DNA from: an uncultured Verrucomicrobia subdivision 3 bacterium
GTDB taxonomy: Bacteria > Verrucomicrobiota > Verrucomicrobiia > Limisphaerales > UBA11358
Assembly: GCA_903889895.1 (NCBI GenBank)
Contig: CAISYZ010000121.1
Location: forward strand, 1 to 64,000
Direction of reading: 5' to 3'
Length of the DNA: 64,000 nt
Under the pieces are notes generated by a model that was given only the letters and a program-made list of their open reading frames with translations, had not been told where the DNA came from and did no database searches. Of the stretch, positions 47,596 through 56,065 are shown in pieces (the stretch's first letter is position 1; each line of letters opens with the position of its first letter). The position numbers were made by a program, and so were the translations under genes.

Positions 47596-50500
47596 ATGGC
47601 GAATTTTTTCAAGCATTTGTTTTGGCTGGCCTTGTCCGGTTTGTTGACGGGCTCGCTGCAGGCACAATTGCTGAGCGTGGACATCAACGGAGCCGCCGGC
47701 ACGCAAAACACCGCCCCGGGCTTTGTCGCGTGGAACCTGTCGCCGCAGACCGGCGCTGGCATCCTGTCCGCCGCGCAAGCTTTTACTAATTACACCTATG
47801 CCTTCGATCCTGACACCGGTTTGCCAACGGCGACCAACATCAGCCTCATCATTCCCTGCAAGGTGACGATGACCCATCCGGCGGCGGCCAGTTCCACGAA
47901 TTATCTGAACGCCAAGAATGCGAACAAGGCCGGCTATTCCAGCAGCACCGATCCCAATGCCGGCTGGCGGTTGTCCATTGACGGCTGCATGGCGTATTGG
48001 TTCGACTCTAGCGTGACGCCCAACATTGATCAGCCCAACACCAACGGCGGCGCCATCAGCCTGACCATTTCCAACCTGCCCGCCGGCGTCCATTCCATCA
48101 CCACCTATCACAATGATCCGTGGGGACCGGCGGGAGCGACCTGGCACACGGGCGTGACCAACCTCAGCCGGTGCATCGTCAGCGCCAACGGCGTGCCGGT
48201 GTTCACCAACACGCCGACGATTGTATCCACCAATGACAGCCGTTGCGGCTTCGCGTTTTTTTACATCACCAACAGTTACGACGGCCAGCCGGTGGTCATC
48301 AATTTCGATCCCGACCACAGCAGCGCGCTGGACTTCACCATCCTGAACGGCTTTGAAATCGACCGGCCCAGCCCGCCGGGCACGCAGGCGCAGCCGATCT
48401 TCCCCGCCGCCGGCGATGAACATGTTTCGGCGAACAACGACGTGCCGCTGCCGGGCACGGCTAATGCCGGTTATCTGACCTTGCAATGGGAGCCGGCCGG
48501 GTTTGCGATCTCCAACTATCTTTACTTCGGCACCAACAGCAGCGCGGTGCTGAGTGCGACCACGGCGTCACCGCAATTTCTCCAAGCCTCCGCCGCCGTC
48601 ACCGGCACCACGAATGCATTCAACGTGACGAACCTGAACAGCGCCTTGACCTATTACTGGCGCGTGGACCAGTTGGACATCGCCAACGGGCAGACGAATC
48701 TGGTGAAAGGTGCCGCCTGGGAATTCCGCACGCGGCATCTGGCCTTTCCCACCGCCGAGGGCTATGGCCGCTGGGCACGCGGCGGTCGCGGCGGCGTGGT
48801 GATCGAGGTGACGAATCTGAATGACAGCGGCCCGGGCAGCTATCGTGCGGCCATCTCCGCCAGCGGCCCGCGGACGATTGTCTTCAAAGTCTCCGGCGTC
48901 ATCTGGCTGCAATCGCAGTGCATCGTCGGGAACGGCTATGTGACCATCGCCGGCCAGACTGCGCCGGGCGACGGCATCTGTCTGGCCAACTGGCGCGCGG
49001 GCCTGAGCGGACCCAATGACGTCATCATGCGGTTCCTCCGCTTTCGCGTCGGTGACGGCGCCCAGCAATCCATGGATGCGATGAGTCCCGGCAGCGCGAC
49101 GCAATCCATTTTTGACCACCTCACCTCCAGTTGGTCGCTCGATGTCGCGTGCAATTCATTGCAGAGCGGCAACGTCGGCAGCGCTTCGGCGATGACCAGC
49201 TATCAGCATAACATCATTTCCGAGCCGTTGAATTATTCCTACCACTACAACGATGCGGAACGCGCGGCCACCTGCAAGACGAACAACTGCTGCACCGACT
49301 GCTATCAAGCGCACGCCTTCGCCGCCTCCATCAGCGGCGAGATTGGGAGCTACCATCACAACCTCATCGCGCATTCCACCGACCGCAACTGGTCGCTCGC
49401 GGGCGGCCTCGACCAGAGCGTGCATTACGCCGGTTCGCTCGATATCCGCAACAACGTCGTTTACAACTGGACGGCGCGCACCACGGACGGCGGCTGCGAA
49501 CGCTGCAATTACGAGAGCAACTATTACAAACCCTTCATGCCAAACAGTCCGGTGACCTGGCTGCTCAAGCTCGACAGCATCAACACCAATTGGGGCACGG
49601 AATATTATTACATGGCGGGCAATGTGATGCAGGGGCAGACGTATTACACCAACAACTGGATGACCGGCTCCTTTTACAATGGCCTGCCTTTGACCGGATT
49701 GGTGACCACCAATGCCGAGATATTCCCCGGTTATATTTCCACCCAAACGGCGAGCAACGCCTACAAGGTGGTGCTGTCCGATGTCGGCTGCAATCTGCCC
49801 GCGCAGGATTTGATTGACCGGCGCGTCATCGGCGAAGTGCTCGATGGCACGACGCATTACGAAGGCACGAACGGTCCGCATTACACCATCAACGGCGTGG
49901 TGCAGGCCACGCCGGGACCGGATTATCCCGGCATGATTGATTCGGAGCTGGACGTGAAAGATTACACGAACAATCCAGCCGCCCCGAACTACTCGCCGAA
50001 CTGGCCGTGGCCGCCCTACTCCACTTACAACGCCTGGCCGGATTCGGATCACGACGGTCTGCCGGACTGGTGGGAACAGATTCGCGGGACCAACCCCAAT
50101 TCCGCGCCCGGTGATTTTTCCGATGCGAACGCTGATTTGGTGGGCGACGGCTATACGGAATTGGAGCGTTATTTGAACTGGCTGGCGCAGCCCCACTACC
50201 AGTGCACGAATGGCATGGTTCTCAGTGTGGACCTGACGCAATTCACGCGCGGCTTTACCAACAACAGTCCCACCTATGCGGTCTTCGGGGCGACCAATGG
50301 CACCGTGGGGCTGAATGCGGGCGGGCGGACGGCGCTGTTCACCAATTCGGTCGGCACCAACGCGCTCGGCAGTTTTCTCTTCAAGGTCACGGATGCGTCC
50401 GGCTTCGCCTACACCAACAGCATCAACCTCCATATCCTCGGCACCAACAACACGCCGCCGGTTTTAGCGACCATCGCAGGACGCACCATCAATGTCGGCG

Positions 50501-50961
50501 CCAATCTGCTTATCACCAACACCGCCACGGACACCGATGTGCCGGCGCAGACGTTGACTTACAGTTTGCCGGTCGGCCCGACGAACGCCGCCATCGTTGC
50601 CACCAACGGCCTGCTCAGTTGGCGACCGCTGGTGACGCAGGCCAACACGACCAATCCGTTCAGCGTGGTCGTCACGGACAACGGCACGCCCAATCTGAGC
50701 GCCACCCAGAGTTTCAGCGTGCTGGTCAATCCGCTGACGGCGCCGACCTTTTCCGCCCCCGCGCTGACGGGCGGCCAGATTGGGTTTGCCATTAACGGCC
50801 AAGCCGGGCCGGATTATGCCGTGCAGGTTTCGAGCAACCTGACGAGTTGGAACACGCTCTTCATCACCAACTCGCCCGCGATGCCGTTCACGTGGACGAC
50901 GAATGCGGGCGCGGCGCGGTCACAGTTCTATCGCATCAAGACCGGCCCGCCCCTGCCCTGA
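47596..50961 (+). CDS. secreted pectate-lyase-like protein with Ig domains
   Basis: The 1121-residue protein has a signal peptide (1-23) and an N-terminal beta domain. A PL1-like pectate lyase core at about 383-790 reads AFPTAEGYGRWARGGRGG, LNDSGPGSYRAAI, IVFKVSGVIWL, ITIAGQTAPGDG-like and SWSLDV. The calcium-type motif DSDHDGLPDWWE is near 815. Cadherin/Ig-like domains occupy about 950-1050. The C-terminal tail ends RSQFYRIKTGPPLP. PL1 enzymes cleave polygalacturonate by beta-elimination; the specific substrate here is not established. A Cys-rich loop (CKTNNCCTDC) in the core is unusual. Confidence 0.85.
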   Translation: MANFFKHLFWLALSGLLTGSLQAQLLSVDINGAAGTQNTAPGFVAWNLSPQTGAGILSAAQAFTNYTYAFDPDTGLPTATNISLIIPCKVTMTHPAAASSTNYLNAKNANKAGYSSSTDPNAGWRLSIDGCMAYWFDSSVTPNIDQPNTNGGAISLTISNLPAGVHSITTYHNDPWGPAGATWHTGVTNLSRCIVSANGVPVFTNTPTIVSTNDSRCGFAFFYITNSYDGQPVVINFDPDHSSALDFTILNGFEIDRPSPPGTQAQPIFPAAGDEHVSANNDVPLPGTANAGYLTLQWEPAGFAISNYLYFGTNSSAVLSATTASPQFLQASAAVTGTTNAFNVTNLNSALTYYWRVDQLDIANGQTNLVKGAAWEFRTRHLAFPTAEGYGRWARGGRGGVVIEVTNLNDSGPGSYRAAISASGPRTIVFKVSGVIWLQSQCIVGNGYVTIAGQTAPGDGICLANWRAGLSGPNDVIMRFLRFRVGDGAQQSMDAMSPGSATQSIFDHLTSSWSLDVACNSLQSGNVGSASAMTSYQHNIISEPLNYSYHYNDAERAATCKTNNCCTDCYQAHAFAASISGEIGSYHHNLIAHSTDRNWSLAGGLDQSVHYAGSLDIRNNVVYNWTARTTDGGCERCNYESNYYKPFMPNSPVTWLLKLDSINTNWGTEYYYMAGNVMQGQTYYTNNWMTGSFYNGLPLTGLVTTNAEIFPGYISTQTASNAYKVVLSDVGCNLPAQDLIDRRVIGEVLDGTTHYEGTNGPHYTINGVVQATPGPDYPGMIDSELDVKDYTNNPAAPNYSPNWPWPPYSTYNAWPDSDHDGLPDWWEQIRGTNPNSAPGDFSDANADLVGDGYTELERYLNWLAQPHYQCTNGMVLSVDLTQFTRGFTNNSPTYAVFGATNGTVGLNAGGRTALFTNSVGTNALGSFLFKVTDASGFAYTNSINLHILGTNNTPPVLATIAGRTINVGANLLITNTATDTDVPAQTLTYSLPVGPTNAAIVATNGLLSWRPLVTQANTTNPFSVVVTDNGTPNLSATQSFSVLVNPLTAPTFSAPALTGGQIGFAINGQAGPDYAVQVSSNLTSWNTLFITNSPAMPFTWTTNAGAARSQFYRIKTGPPLP

Positions 50962-51031
50962 AAGCCACTCATTGAAAGCCGGCTCCCGCGATTCCTCCCC
51001 CAAGCAACCGGGGGGCGGGAACTTCCGGCCG

Positions 51032-51316
51032 TTACGACCCCTTGAGCGCCTGCAACATCAGATCCGACTGCGCGCCGACCGACTGCACCTCAGCCTGCGT
51101 CAGCGGATCCGCGTCGGAGATGTTCAGCGGACTCATCGTCGAGAGTTGATTATCCAGCGCATCCCAGCGCGCCTGGTGCGCGGCCAGTTGCGCCTGCAAC
51201 GCGGTCACCTGACTTTGCAGCGCGGTGTTCTGGTCGTTCAAGGCGTTGAACTGGTTGCGTAATTCCGCCGCCACGATGGGCGCATTGTTCACGGGTAAAG
51301 ATGGATTGAAAGCCAT
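51032..51316 (-). CDS. small coiled-coil protein with AELRNQFNAL segment
   Basis: The 94-residue protein starts MAFNPSLPVNNAPIVAAELR; the segment then continues NQFNAL. This N-terminal pattern is shared by tail-fibre-like and array-type small proteins. A Gln/Ala-rich coiled coil follows (about 27-60) and then a short C-terminus. Function is unknown. It is downstream of and on the same strand as the beta-sandwich/FN3 gene (123-base gap), so they may form one unit. I see no other phage genes, so a prophage origin is not supported. Confidence 0.65.
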   Translation of the reverse strand: MAFNPSLPVNNAPIVAAELRNQFNALNDQNTALQSQVTALQAQLAAHQARWDALDNQLSTMSPLNISDADPLTQAEVQSVGAQSDLMLQALKGS

Positions 51317-51439
51317 AACAATAGAGAATTAAGAATTAGGAAGGCAGAATGACGAAGGGAAGGCCGTGGCCGGCGACCATGATGCTGACGCGCGGACATT
51401 TGCTTCATCATTCATCATTCAACCTTCTGCCTTCGAGGT

Positions 51440-52162
51440 TTAGGGGACGATCTTCGAGATTTCGCTGCTGAAGTTGCCTTCGCCGCCCGTGCCGATGGCG
51501 CGCACGCGCACCCAGATGCGCGCCCCGCTGGTGAAGCCCGGCAACACCGCCGACGACTTCGTCACGCTCTTGGTCTTGGACCAGCTCGTCGCCGTGAAGG
51601 GATCGGGGCTGGTTTGCACCTCGTAGGTTTTGGCGCCGGGCACCGGGTCCCATTGCGCATTCAGTTCCCCGTCGTGGTCGCCTGCCGTCACTGCCAGGTT
51701 CATCACCTGCGGCGGCACACCCGCCGGCGTCTTGTTGGCGCGCGAACTGAAATTCGCGCTTTGGATGGTCGCCACCGGATCGGCCGCGCTGGCGGCCGTG
51801 AGTTCCACATAATTGCCGCGCTGGGTGAGCGCCGATTCCAGCGCCGCCCGCGCGGTGTCTTTGTTGGTGGTGGCCAGCTTGGCCGCCGCCTGCGCCGTGT
51901 TGAAGGTCCCCAGCGCGGCAGCGTAAGCCGCCCGCACGGACGTGAATTCCGTCACGGGCGGCAACGGCGTGGTGAAGTTGGGGTTGCCCGTCATCGCCGT
52001 CTCGTGCCCCTCCGCGAACGGCAGCAGGTCGTTGTCCGTTTTATTGAATAGGTCCAGTTTGACTTTCGCTTTTTTCATGATGTTGAACAGTTGCGGCGGC
52101 ACCGGGTCGGCGTAAGTCAGCCCGCTGTCATACGTCGAGGAGGGGTCATCATAGTCGGCCAC
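51440..52162 (-). CDS. helical-bundle plus FN3-domain protein downstream of a 21-bp array
   Basis: The 240-residue protein has an acidic N-terminus (MADYDDPSSTYDSGLTYADP). An Ala-rich helical bundle spans about 30-150 (KKAKVKLDLFNKTDNDLLPF, then TAMTGNPNFTTPLPP, and RGNYVELTAASAAD). One fibronectin-III domain is at about 152-240 (VTAGDHDGELNAQWDPVPGA, YEVQTSPDPFTATSW, RIWVRVRAIGTGG). It is the same protein type as the gene at 9835-10455. No signal peptide is visible. The start is GTG 52162; an internal ATG (MKKAKVKLD) is an alternative. As with its relative, the upstream DNA carries a 21-bp repeat array. Confidence 0.78.
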   Translation of the reverse strand: MADYDDPSSTYDSGLTYADPVPPQLFNIMKKAKVKLDLFNKTDNDLLPFAEGHETAMTGNPNFTTPLPPVTEFTSVRAAYAAALGTFNTAQAAAKLATTNKDTARAALESALTQRGNYVELTAASAADPVATIQSANFSSRANKTPAGVPPQVMNLAVTAGDHDGELNAQWDPVPGAKTYEVQTSPDPFTATSWSKTKSVTKSSAVLPGFTSGARIWVRVRAIGTGGEGNFSSEISKIVP

Positions 52163-52203
52163 GGCTCTGCCTTTGGTTTAGGTTTATTATGTTTGTTTTC
52201 GCT

Positions 52204-52259
52204 GGCAGGGCAAACCGGCTGGCTTGCTGGGAATGGCGGCGCCGCAGCGTCGCCCTGCC
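52204..52259. repeat. REP-like palindromic element, second family member
   Basis: This 56-base element is bounded by GGCAGGGC and GCCCTGCC, with an inner GGCGGCGCCGCAGCGTCGCC hairpin. Its complement shares the arrangement GG(C/T)AGGGCG-CG-TGC-GCGCCGCC with the element at 9065-9127. It lies between the FN3-type gene and the second 21-bp array. The surrounding gene-free interval 52163-52781 otherwise holds only that array. Confidence 0.65.
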
Positions 52260-52408
52260 TTCCCGTTCCCGCTGTCCAATAAACCACGATTCCCCCGCCC
52301 GGCCTATTGCTCAATTCGGGAAAAATTGCAATCGGGTCAGGACCAGGTGGTGCCGCCTCCAAGCCGGCCGGAGGAGATGCAACCCGAAGGAAAATGACTT
52401 CTGCCCGA

Positions 52409-52660
52409 AGTTTAGTCGCTACAACCTTGAGTTTAGCCGTTACAAAACTTTGTGCCGTAGCTACCGCTTCAAGTTTAGTAGCTACAAAACTTCGTGTAGT
52501 AACTACTGCTTTAAGTTTAGTAGCTACAATTCTTCGTGTAGTAACTACTAAACATTGTTTAGTAGCTACAACATCAAGTTTAGTAGCTTCAATATTTAGT
52601 TTAGTAGTCTCAATATTTAATATTGAAGTTTCAACATTTAATATTGAAGTCTCAAAAACG
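52409..52660. repeat. 12-unit array of 21-bp near-palindromic repeats
   Basis: The 252 bases divide exactly into twelve 21-base units, typical unit AGTTTAGTAGCTACAAAACT plus one base. The rightmost units drift to an AATATTGAAGT-type sequence. The core TAGTAGCTAC is near-palindromic, and both strands remain open, giving heptads such as SLVATKL on one strand and FVATKLE on the other. The sequence is unrelated to the array at 9362-9676, but unit length, palindromic character and placement upstream of an FN3-type gene are the same. I do not call the two overlapping long open frames here as genes. Confidence 0.85.
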
Positions 52661-52781
52661 GCCAAAATGGCCAGAAAACCCGTTTTTTTGCCAATTTTGG
52701 TGAAAACTGAGGTTTCCGCCCTACCTGCCCTACGCCGCCCACGGACGGATGGGGTCCCTTGACCCAGCGGGATAGCATCCG

Positions 52782-54896
52782 TCAGCCCAGCGTCTTGAGC
52801 CGGCGATCCAAATCTTTCCGGGTGATGAGGTCGATGACCTGCAAATGGTCGGGGTGCAGCCGGAAGAGCAGCCGGTAATCCGACCCGATCCGTTGCCGCA
52901 TCACATTGGGCACGGCCTTGAGCCGGAGCGCGCCGACGAAAGCCGCCGGTTCGCCCGCCGCCAGCCGCCCCGCCATGATCATGGCGGCCCGGGCGACGGG
53001 ACGCGGAAAACCCGCGAGCACCAGCTGAAACCCCTTGGGAAACTCGATCAGCCGCACCGGGTGGACATCCACCGCATCCGGCGGCAGCAATAATTCGTCC
53101 TCGCGGTCCGGGGCTTCCGCCTCCTCGGGCGCCCCGGCGGCGGCGGCGTTTTGCTGCAGCGTTTCCAGGTGCGCGAGCGCCTGCTGCAAATCGCGCCGCA
53201 AATCATTCCGTTCGTGATGCCGTTCCTTGAGCGCTGATTTCAAGCCGTCCACTTTGCGCCGCAATTCCTTCAGGGCCGGCTCGTCCGCCGGATTGGGCGC
53301 AACGGGCGGCACGGGCTGGGCCGGGCCGGCGGCTTTCTGTTCCCGCCGGCTGATTTCCTTTTGCAGGCGCGCCAGGGATTCCTTGAGTTCCTGCACCTCC
53401 TGCGCCTTGGCGGCAAATTTCTGGCGGGTCGCGCGCAGTTCGGCCGATTCCTTTTTATGCGTATCCTCCGGTTCGGCAAAGCGCTGGTCGAACAGTTCCG
53501 CAATCGGGTCGTCCGGCGACAGGTTCAACTGGTCGCGCGTGCGCAGGATTTCCTCAAACACCCGGCTCGCCTGCTTTTGCGGCAGGATGGGGATGGCGCC
53601 GCGCCCGACGAGGATGCCCAGCGCGCGGAAGCGGGAATACATCAGCGCGATGGCCGAACCCTCCAGCTCCGCCGGTTCGTCTTCTTTCAGGGCCTCGGTG
53701 GCGCTTTCATCCAGCAATTTGATCAGTTCCGCCGGGTCATCTTCGGCCAGCAACAGCGCCGCGCCCATGTAGATATCATCCGGCAACTTGACCGGGTCGG
53801 GATGAACTTTCACCAGCCGGCGGAGCGCGGCCTTGTGCCCGGCACGGGTGGCCAGGACCATGACCTGCTGCCACAATTCCTTGCGCTCCGGCGCGTAGCC
53901 GAGCAGTTCAAAGGCGGTGGCGGCCTGGTCGAACAGATTGCAGGCGGCGAGCCGCAAAAAATAAGCTTCCCGCAGCGCGGCGGGAATTTTTACGGGATCC
54001 AGGCGGGCCAGTTCATACGGCTCGATTTTTTCCAGCCGTTCGGCGGTCAGGTAATCCTCCAGTTTCGCGCAGAGCTCCTCATGCGTCACCCCGGCCACGT
54101 CGGAGGAATGGTGCAGCCGCGCCTCATCCTTGGCGATGCAGCAGTGCTTGTATTTTTTGCCGCTGCCGCAGGGGCAGCGTTCGTTGCGGCCCACGCGCGG
54201 CACGGCCCGCCGCATGGTCTGGCCTTCGGCCAGCGTCTGCTTGGGTTTTTCGCCCACGTAGTCCAGCATGGATTTCTGGTAACCCGCCAGGATCTGCGCG
54301 CTTAACTCCGGGGCACGCGCGTCGAAGTCCTGCCATTCCTTGGCCGACATGGAGGGAAACCGCTGCCGCAGCAACTGGATCAGCCCGGCATCTTGCGTCA
54401 GCCTCGCCAGCAGGCACACGAACGTAAAAATCTTCACCTCATCGTCATCATGATTCTTTTGCTTCACCTGCCGGGCCACCGCCCGGACCAGCGGCATGAA
54501 TTTATCCGGCAGCACGCCGCCACGATGATCCCGGCACCACGCCCACAGCAGATGCAGCGCCGCCGCCTCGCACCCCCGGTCCAGCCGCGTCGTCGTCAGC
54601 GCCGTGAGCAAGGGCTCCACGATGTCCCCGTGCATCCGCACCACCACCCGGCCCATCCAGCCATAGTAGGGAAACATCATCGCACCGCCGGCCAGATGCC
54701 GCGCGTCCATCCGCCGGCCCGCGCCCGCCGCCGCCACGAACACATACATGAACCACTTGAGATTCTTGGACGCCACCACCTCGGCCAGCAGTTCATCCAG
54801 CGCCGCGTCCTCCGCCGGCAGCAGCTTGATGGTCTGCTCCACCACCGACAGTTGAAACTGGGTCTCCTCGATGAACTGGCTCAATTCAGGGCTCAT
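52782..54896 (-). CDS. SEC-C/coiled-coil protein with RelE-like C-terminal segment
   Basis: The 704-residue protein has a helical N-terminal region (1-235) and a SEC-C zinc motif near 238-258 ([17 protein letters not shown]), as at the end of SecA, where it binds zinc and contacts SecB or ribosomes. A helical middle part and a long coiled coil at about 480-590 follow. The last 85 residues ([20 protein letters not shown], then [20 protein letters not shown], then [15 protein letters not shown]) have the strand-and-Arg pattern of RelE/ParE-fold toxins. The whole combination is unusual. The function may be ribosome-related, but that is inference. It lies next to a restriction-modification pair and has no visible antitoxin gene. 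Confidence 0.7.
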   Translation of the reverse strand: MSPELSQFIEETQFQLSVVEQTIKLLPAEDAALDELLAEVVASKNLKWFMYVFVAAAGAGRRMDARHLAGGAMMFPYYGWMGRVVVRMHGDIVEPLLTALTTTRLDRGCEAAALHLLWAWCRDHRGGVLPDKFMPLVRAVARQVKQKNHDDDEVKIFTFVCLLARLTQDAGLIQLLRQRFPSMSAKEWQDFDARAPELSAQILAGYQKSMLDYVGEKPKQTLAEGQTMRRAVPRVGRNERCPCGSGKKYKHCCIAKDEARLHHSSDVAGVTHEELCAKLEDYLTAERLEKIEPYELARLDPVKIPAALREAYFLRLAACNLFDQAATAFELLGYAPERKELWQQVMVLATRAGHKAALRRLVKVHPDPVKLPDDIYMGAALLLAEDDPAELIKLLDESATEALKEDEPAELEGSAIALMYSRFRALGILVGRGAIPILPQKQASRVFEEILRTRDQLNLSPDDPIAELFDQRFAEPEDTHKKESAELRATRQKFAAKAQEVQELKESLARLQKEISRREQKAAGPAQPVPPVAPNPADEPALKELRRKVDGLKSALKERHHERNDLRRDLQQALAHLETLQQNAAAAGAPEEAEAPDREDELLLPPDAVDVHPVRLIEFPKGFQLVLAGFPRPVARAAMIMAGRLAAGEPAAFVGALRLKAVPNVMRQRIGSDYRLLFRLHPDHLQVIDLITRKDLDRRLKTLG

Positions 54897-55075
54897 AAAC
54901 CGATGGCGGGGGTGAACGCAGATGACATGCCCGCTAGTATCAGCCCGGCCCCGGGCCGAATGCCGGTCTTTTTTGGCGAATTTTCCAACGCCAATTGTCC
55001 CGCGCGGCGGCGGCGGGAAAGGCGGCGGCGGAACGGCTTTACCCCGAGCGGCGGCGGGCCGGCCAATTTGGCAAA

Positions 55076-55217
55076 AATAGCCCAGCCATTGATGGCTGGG
55101 TTACCGCACCGCGTTGGGGAAAAGTCCCGTGAGGGACGGCAGAAGGAATCTTTCGTCCCGGACGGGACTGGGGAAATTTACCGGGCTTTGCACCCAGCCT
55201 TGAAAGGCTGGGCTATT
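55076..55217. mobile_element. MITE-like element with terminal inverted repeats
   Basis: The element is about 142 bases long, bounded by AATAGCCCAGCC and its inverse GGCTGGGCTATT. Inside are three further hairpins: CCCAGCC/GGCTGGG (55081-55100), GTCCC/GGGAC (55124-55137) and GTCCCG/CGGGAC (55155-55168). It carries no open frame, consistent with a non-autonomous dispersed element. The rest of the gap 54897-55288 shows no gene. Confidence 0.75.
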
Positions 55218-55288
55218 TCCAAAGCCTATTTCAGGCCGATTATCCCGAGCGGCACGGTGAGGGTTGGCACTAATTCAGTCAATGAAGG

Positions 55289-56032
55289 CTAAAGCTTGAA
55301 ATCTGAAGCACTTTTTTCAACCTCATATTCATAGTCATTAACCAATTGCTCGTAAGACAAAAATTTGACTCGTTTTGGCGCAACGATTTCTTGGAATGCA
55401 GCAGATTGAAGACGACTATCAAATTCCTTCCTCCGGTTTGCTGCGGATACAATTACCATTCGCGAATAGAAATCTTGCAGGTCATTAAACTTGATTAGCG
55501 AATTTTTCATGTCCGTTCCGTGCTCAACCTCAAAGAATGAATTTGGCATCTTTCGCTCATTGAACCAAATCACGTCAACCGTGGAGCTGCGGTCAACGAG
55601 ATGGTCATAGGAGAATGCCGGGATGGTCTGCAAGCTACGCATCGAACCCAAAGATTCATTCAGAAATTTTTTATTCTTGTCCTGATTAGGAGACCAGCAA
55701 TCCAATTTGCGCAATTTGCCAATGATGAGCAAAAGACCCTGATAGTAGGTGTGACCAAAGGAAGCAACCTCGTTAGAATCTTTATTCTTGGCCGTCTCTT
55801 CAATCATCCCCTTCGATTCGTTATCGGTCTTTTTTGAAACCAATCCATAGAGTCCTGGTTTGATTTTATAAATGGCCTTGTTGAGTTGGACAATGCGTCG
55901 AATGCTCGCCGTTGGCGTCTTCGTGCCCCAAGCACATTCTTTGATTTTGAAAACCTCGGAGTATAGCTGGCCCAGAGTTGCGACCCCACCAAGACTTTCC
56001 ATCGTGCTAATTACCGCCTCATGCTGTGTCAT
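55289..56032 (-). CDS. candidate restriction endonuclease (HTH plus PD-(D/E)xK-like)
   Basis: The 247-residue protein starts with a winged-helix-like segment (MTQHEAVISTMESLGGVATL, IYKIKPGLYGLV; about 1-62). Its C-terminal half has a possible nuclease core with Asp in TVDVIWFNERK (about 155) and SFFEVEHGTDMKNSLIKF (about 168-185). This resembles D-x(n)-E-x-E variants of the PD-(D/E)xK fold. Its gene begins 34 bases after the stop of a DNA methyltransferase gene on the same strand and is clearly more AT-rich than the flanks. The arrangement is that of a type II restriction-modification pair. ATG 56032 was chosen; GTG 56056 is possible. Confidence 0.65.
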   Translation of the reverse strand: MTQHEAVISTMESLGGVATLGQLYSEVFKIKECAWGTKTPTASIRRIVQLNKAIYKIKPGLYGLVSKKTDNESKGMIEETAKNKDSNEVASFGHTYYQGLLLIIGKLRKLDCWSPNQDKNKKFLNESLGSMRSLQTIPAFSYDHLVDRSSTVDVIWFNERKMPNSFFEVEHGTDMKNSLIKFNDLQDFYSRMVIVSAANRRKEFDSRLQSAAFQEIVAPKRVKFLSYEQLVNDYEYEVEKSASDFKL

Positions 56033-56065
56033 GGAATAAAGAATTACTCCGCTCACAAATCAATG

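Noticed and set aside
51032-52162. Prophage tail region
   Set aside because: The small protein has a tail-fibre-like N-terminal pattern, but no capsid, terminase, portal or integrase gene is present.
52117-52762. Two overlapping long frames, one per strand, over the second 21-bp array
   Set aside because: Both arise because 21-base near-palindromic units keep a frame open on both strands; heptad peptides are repeat by-products and neither has a convincing start context.
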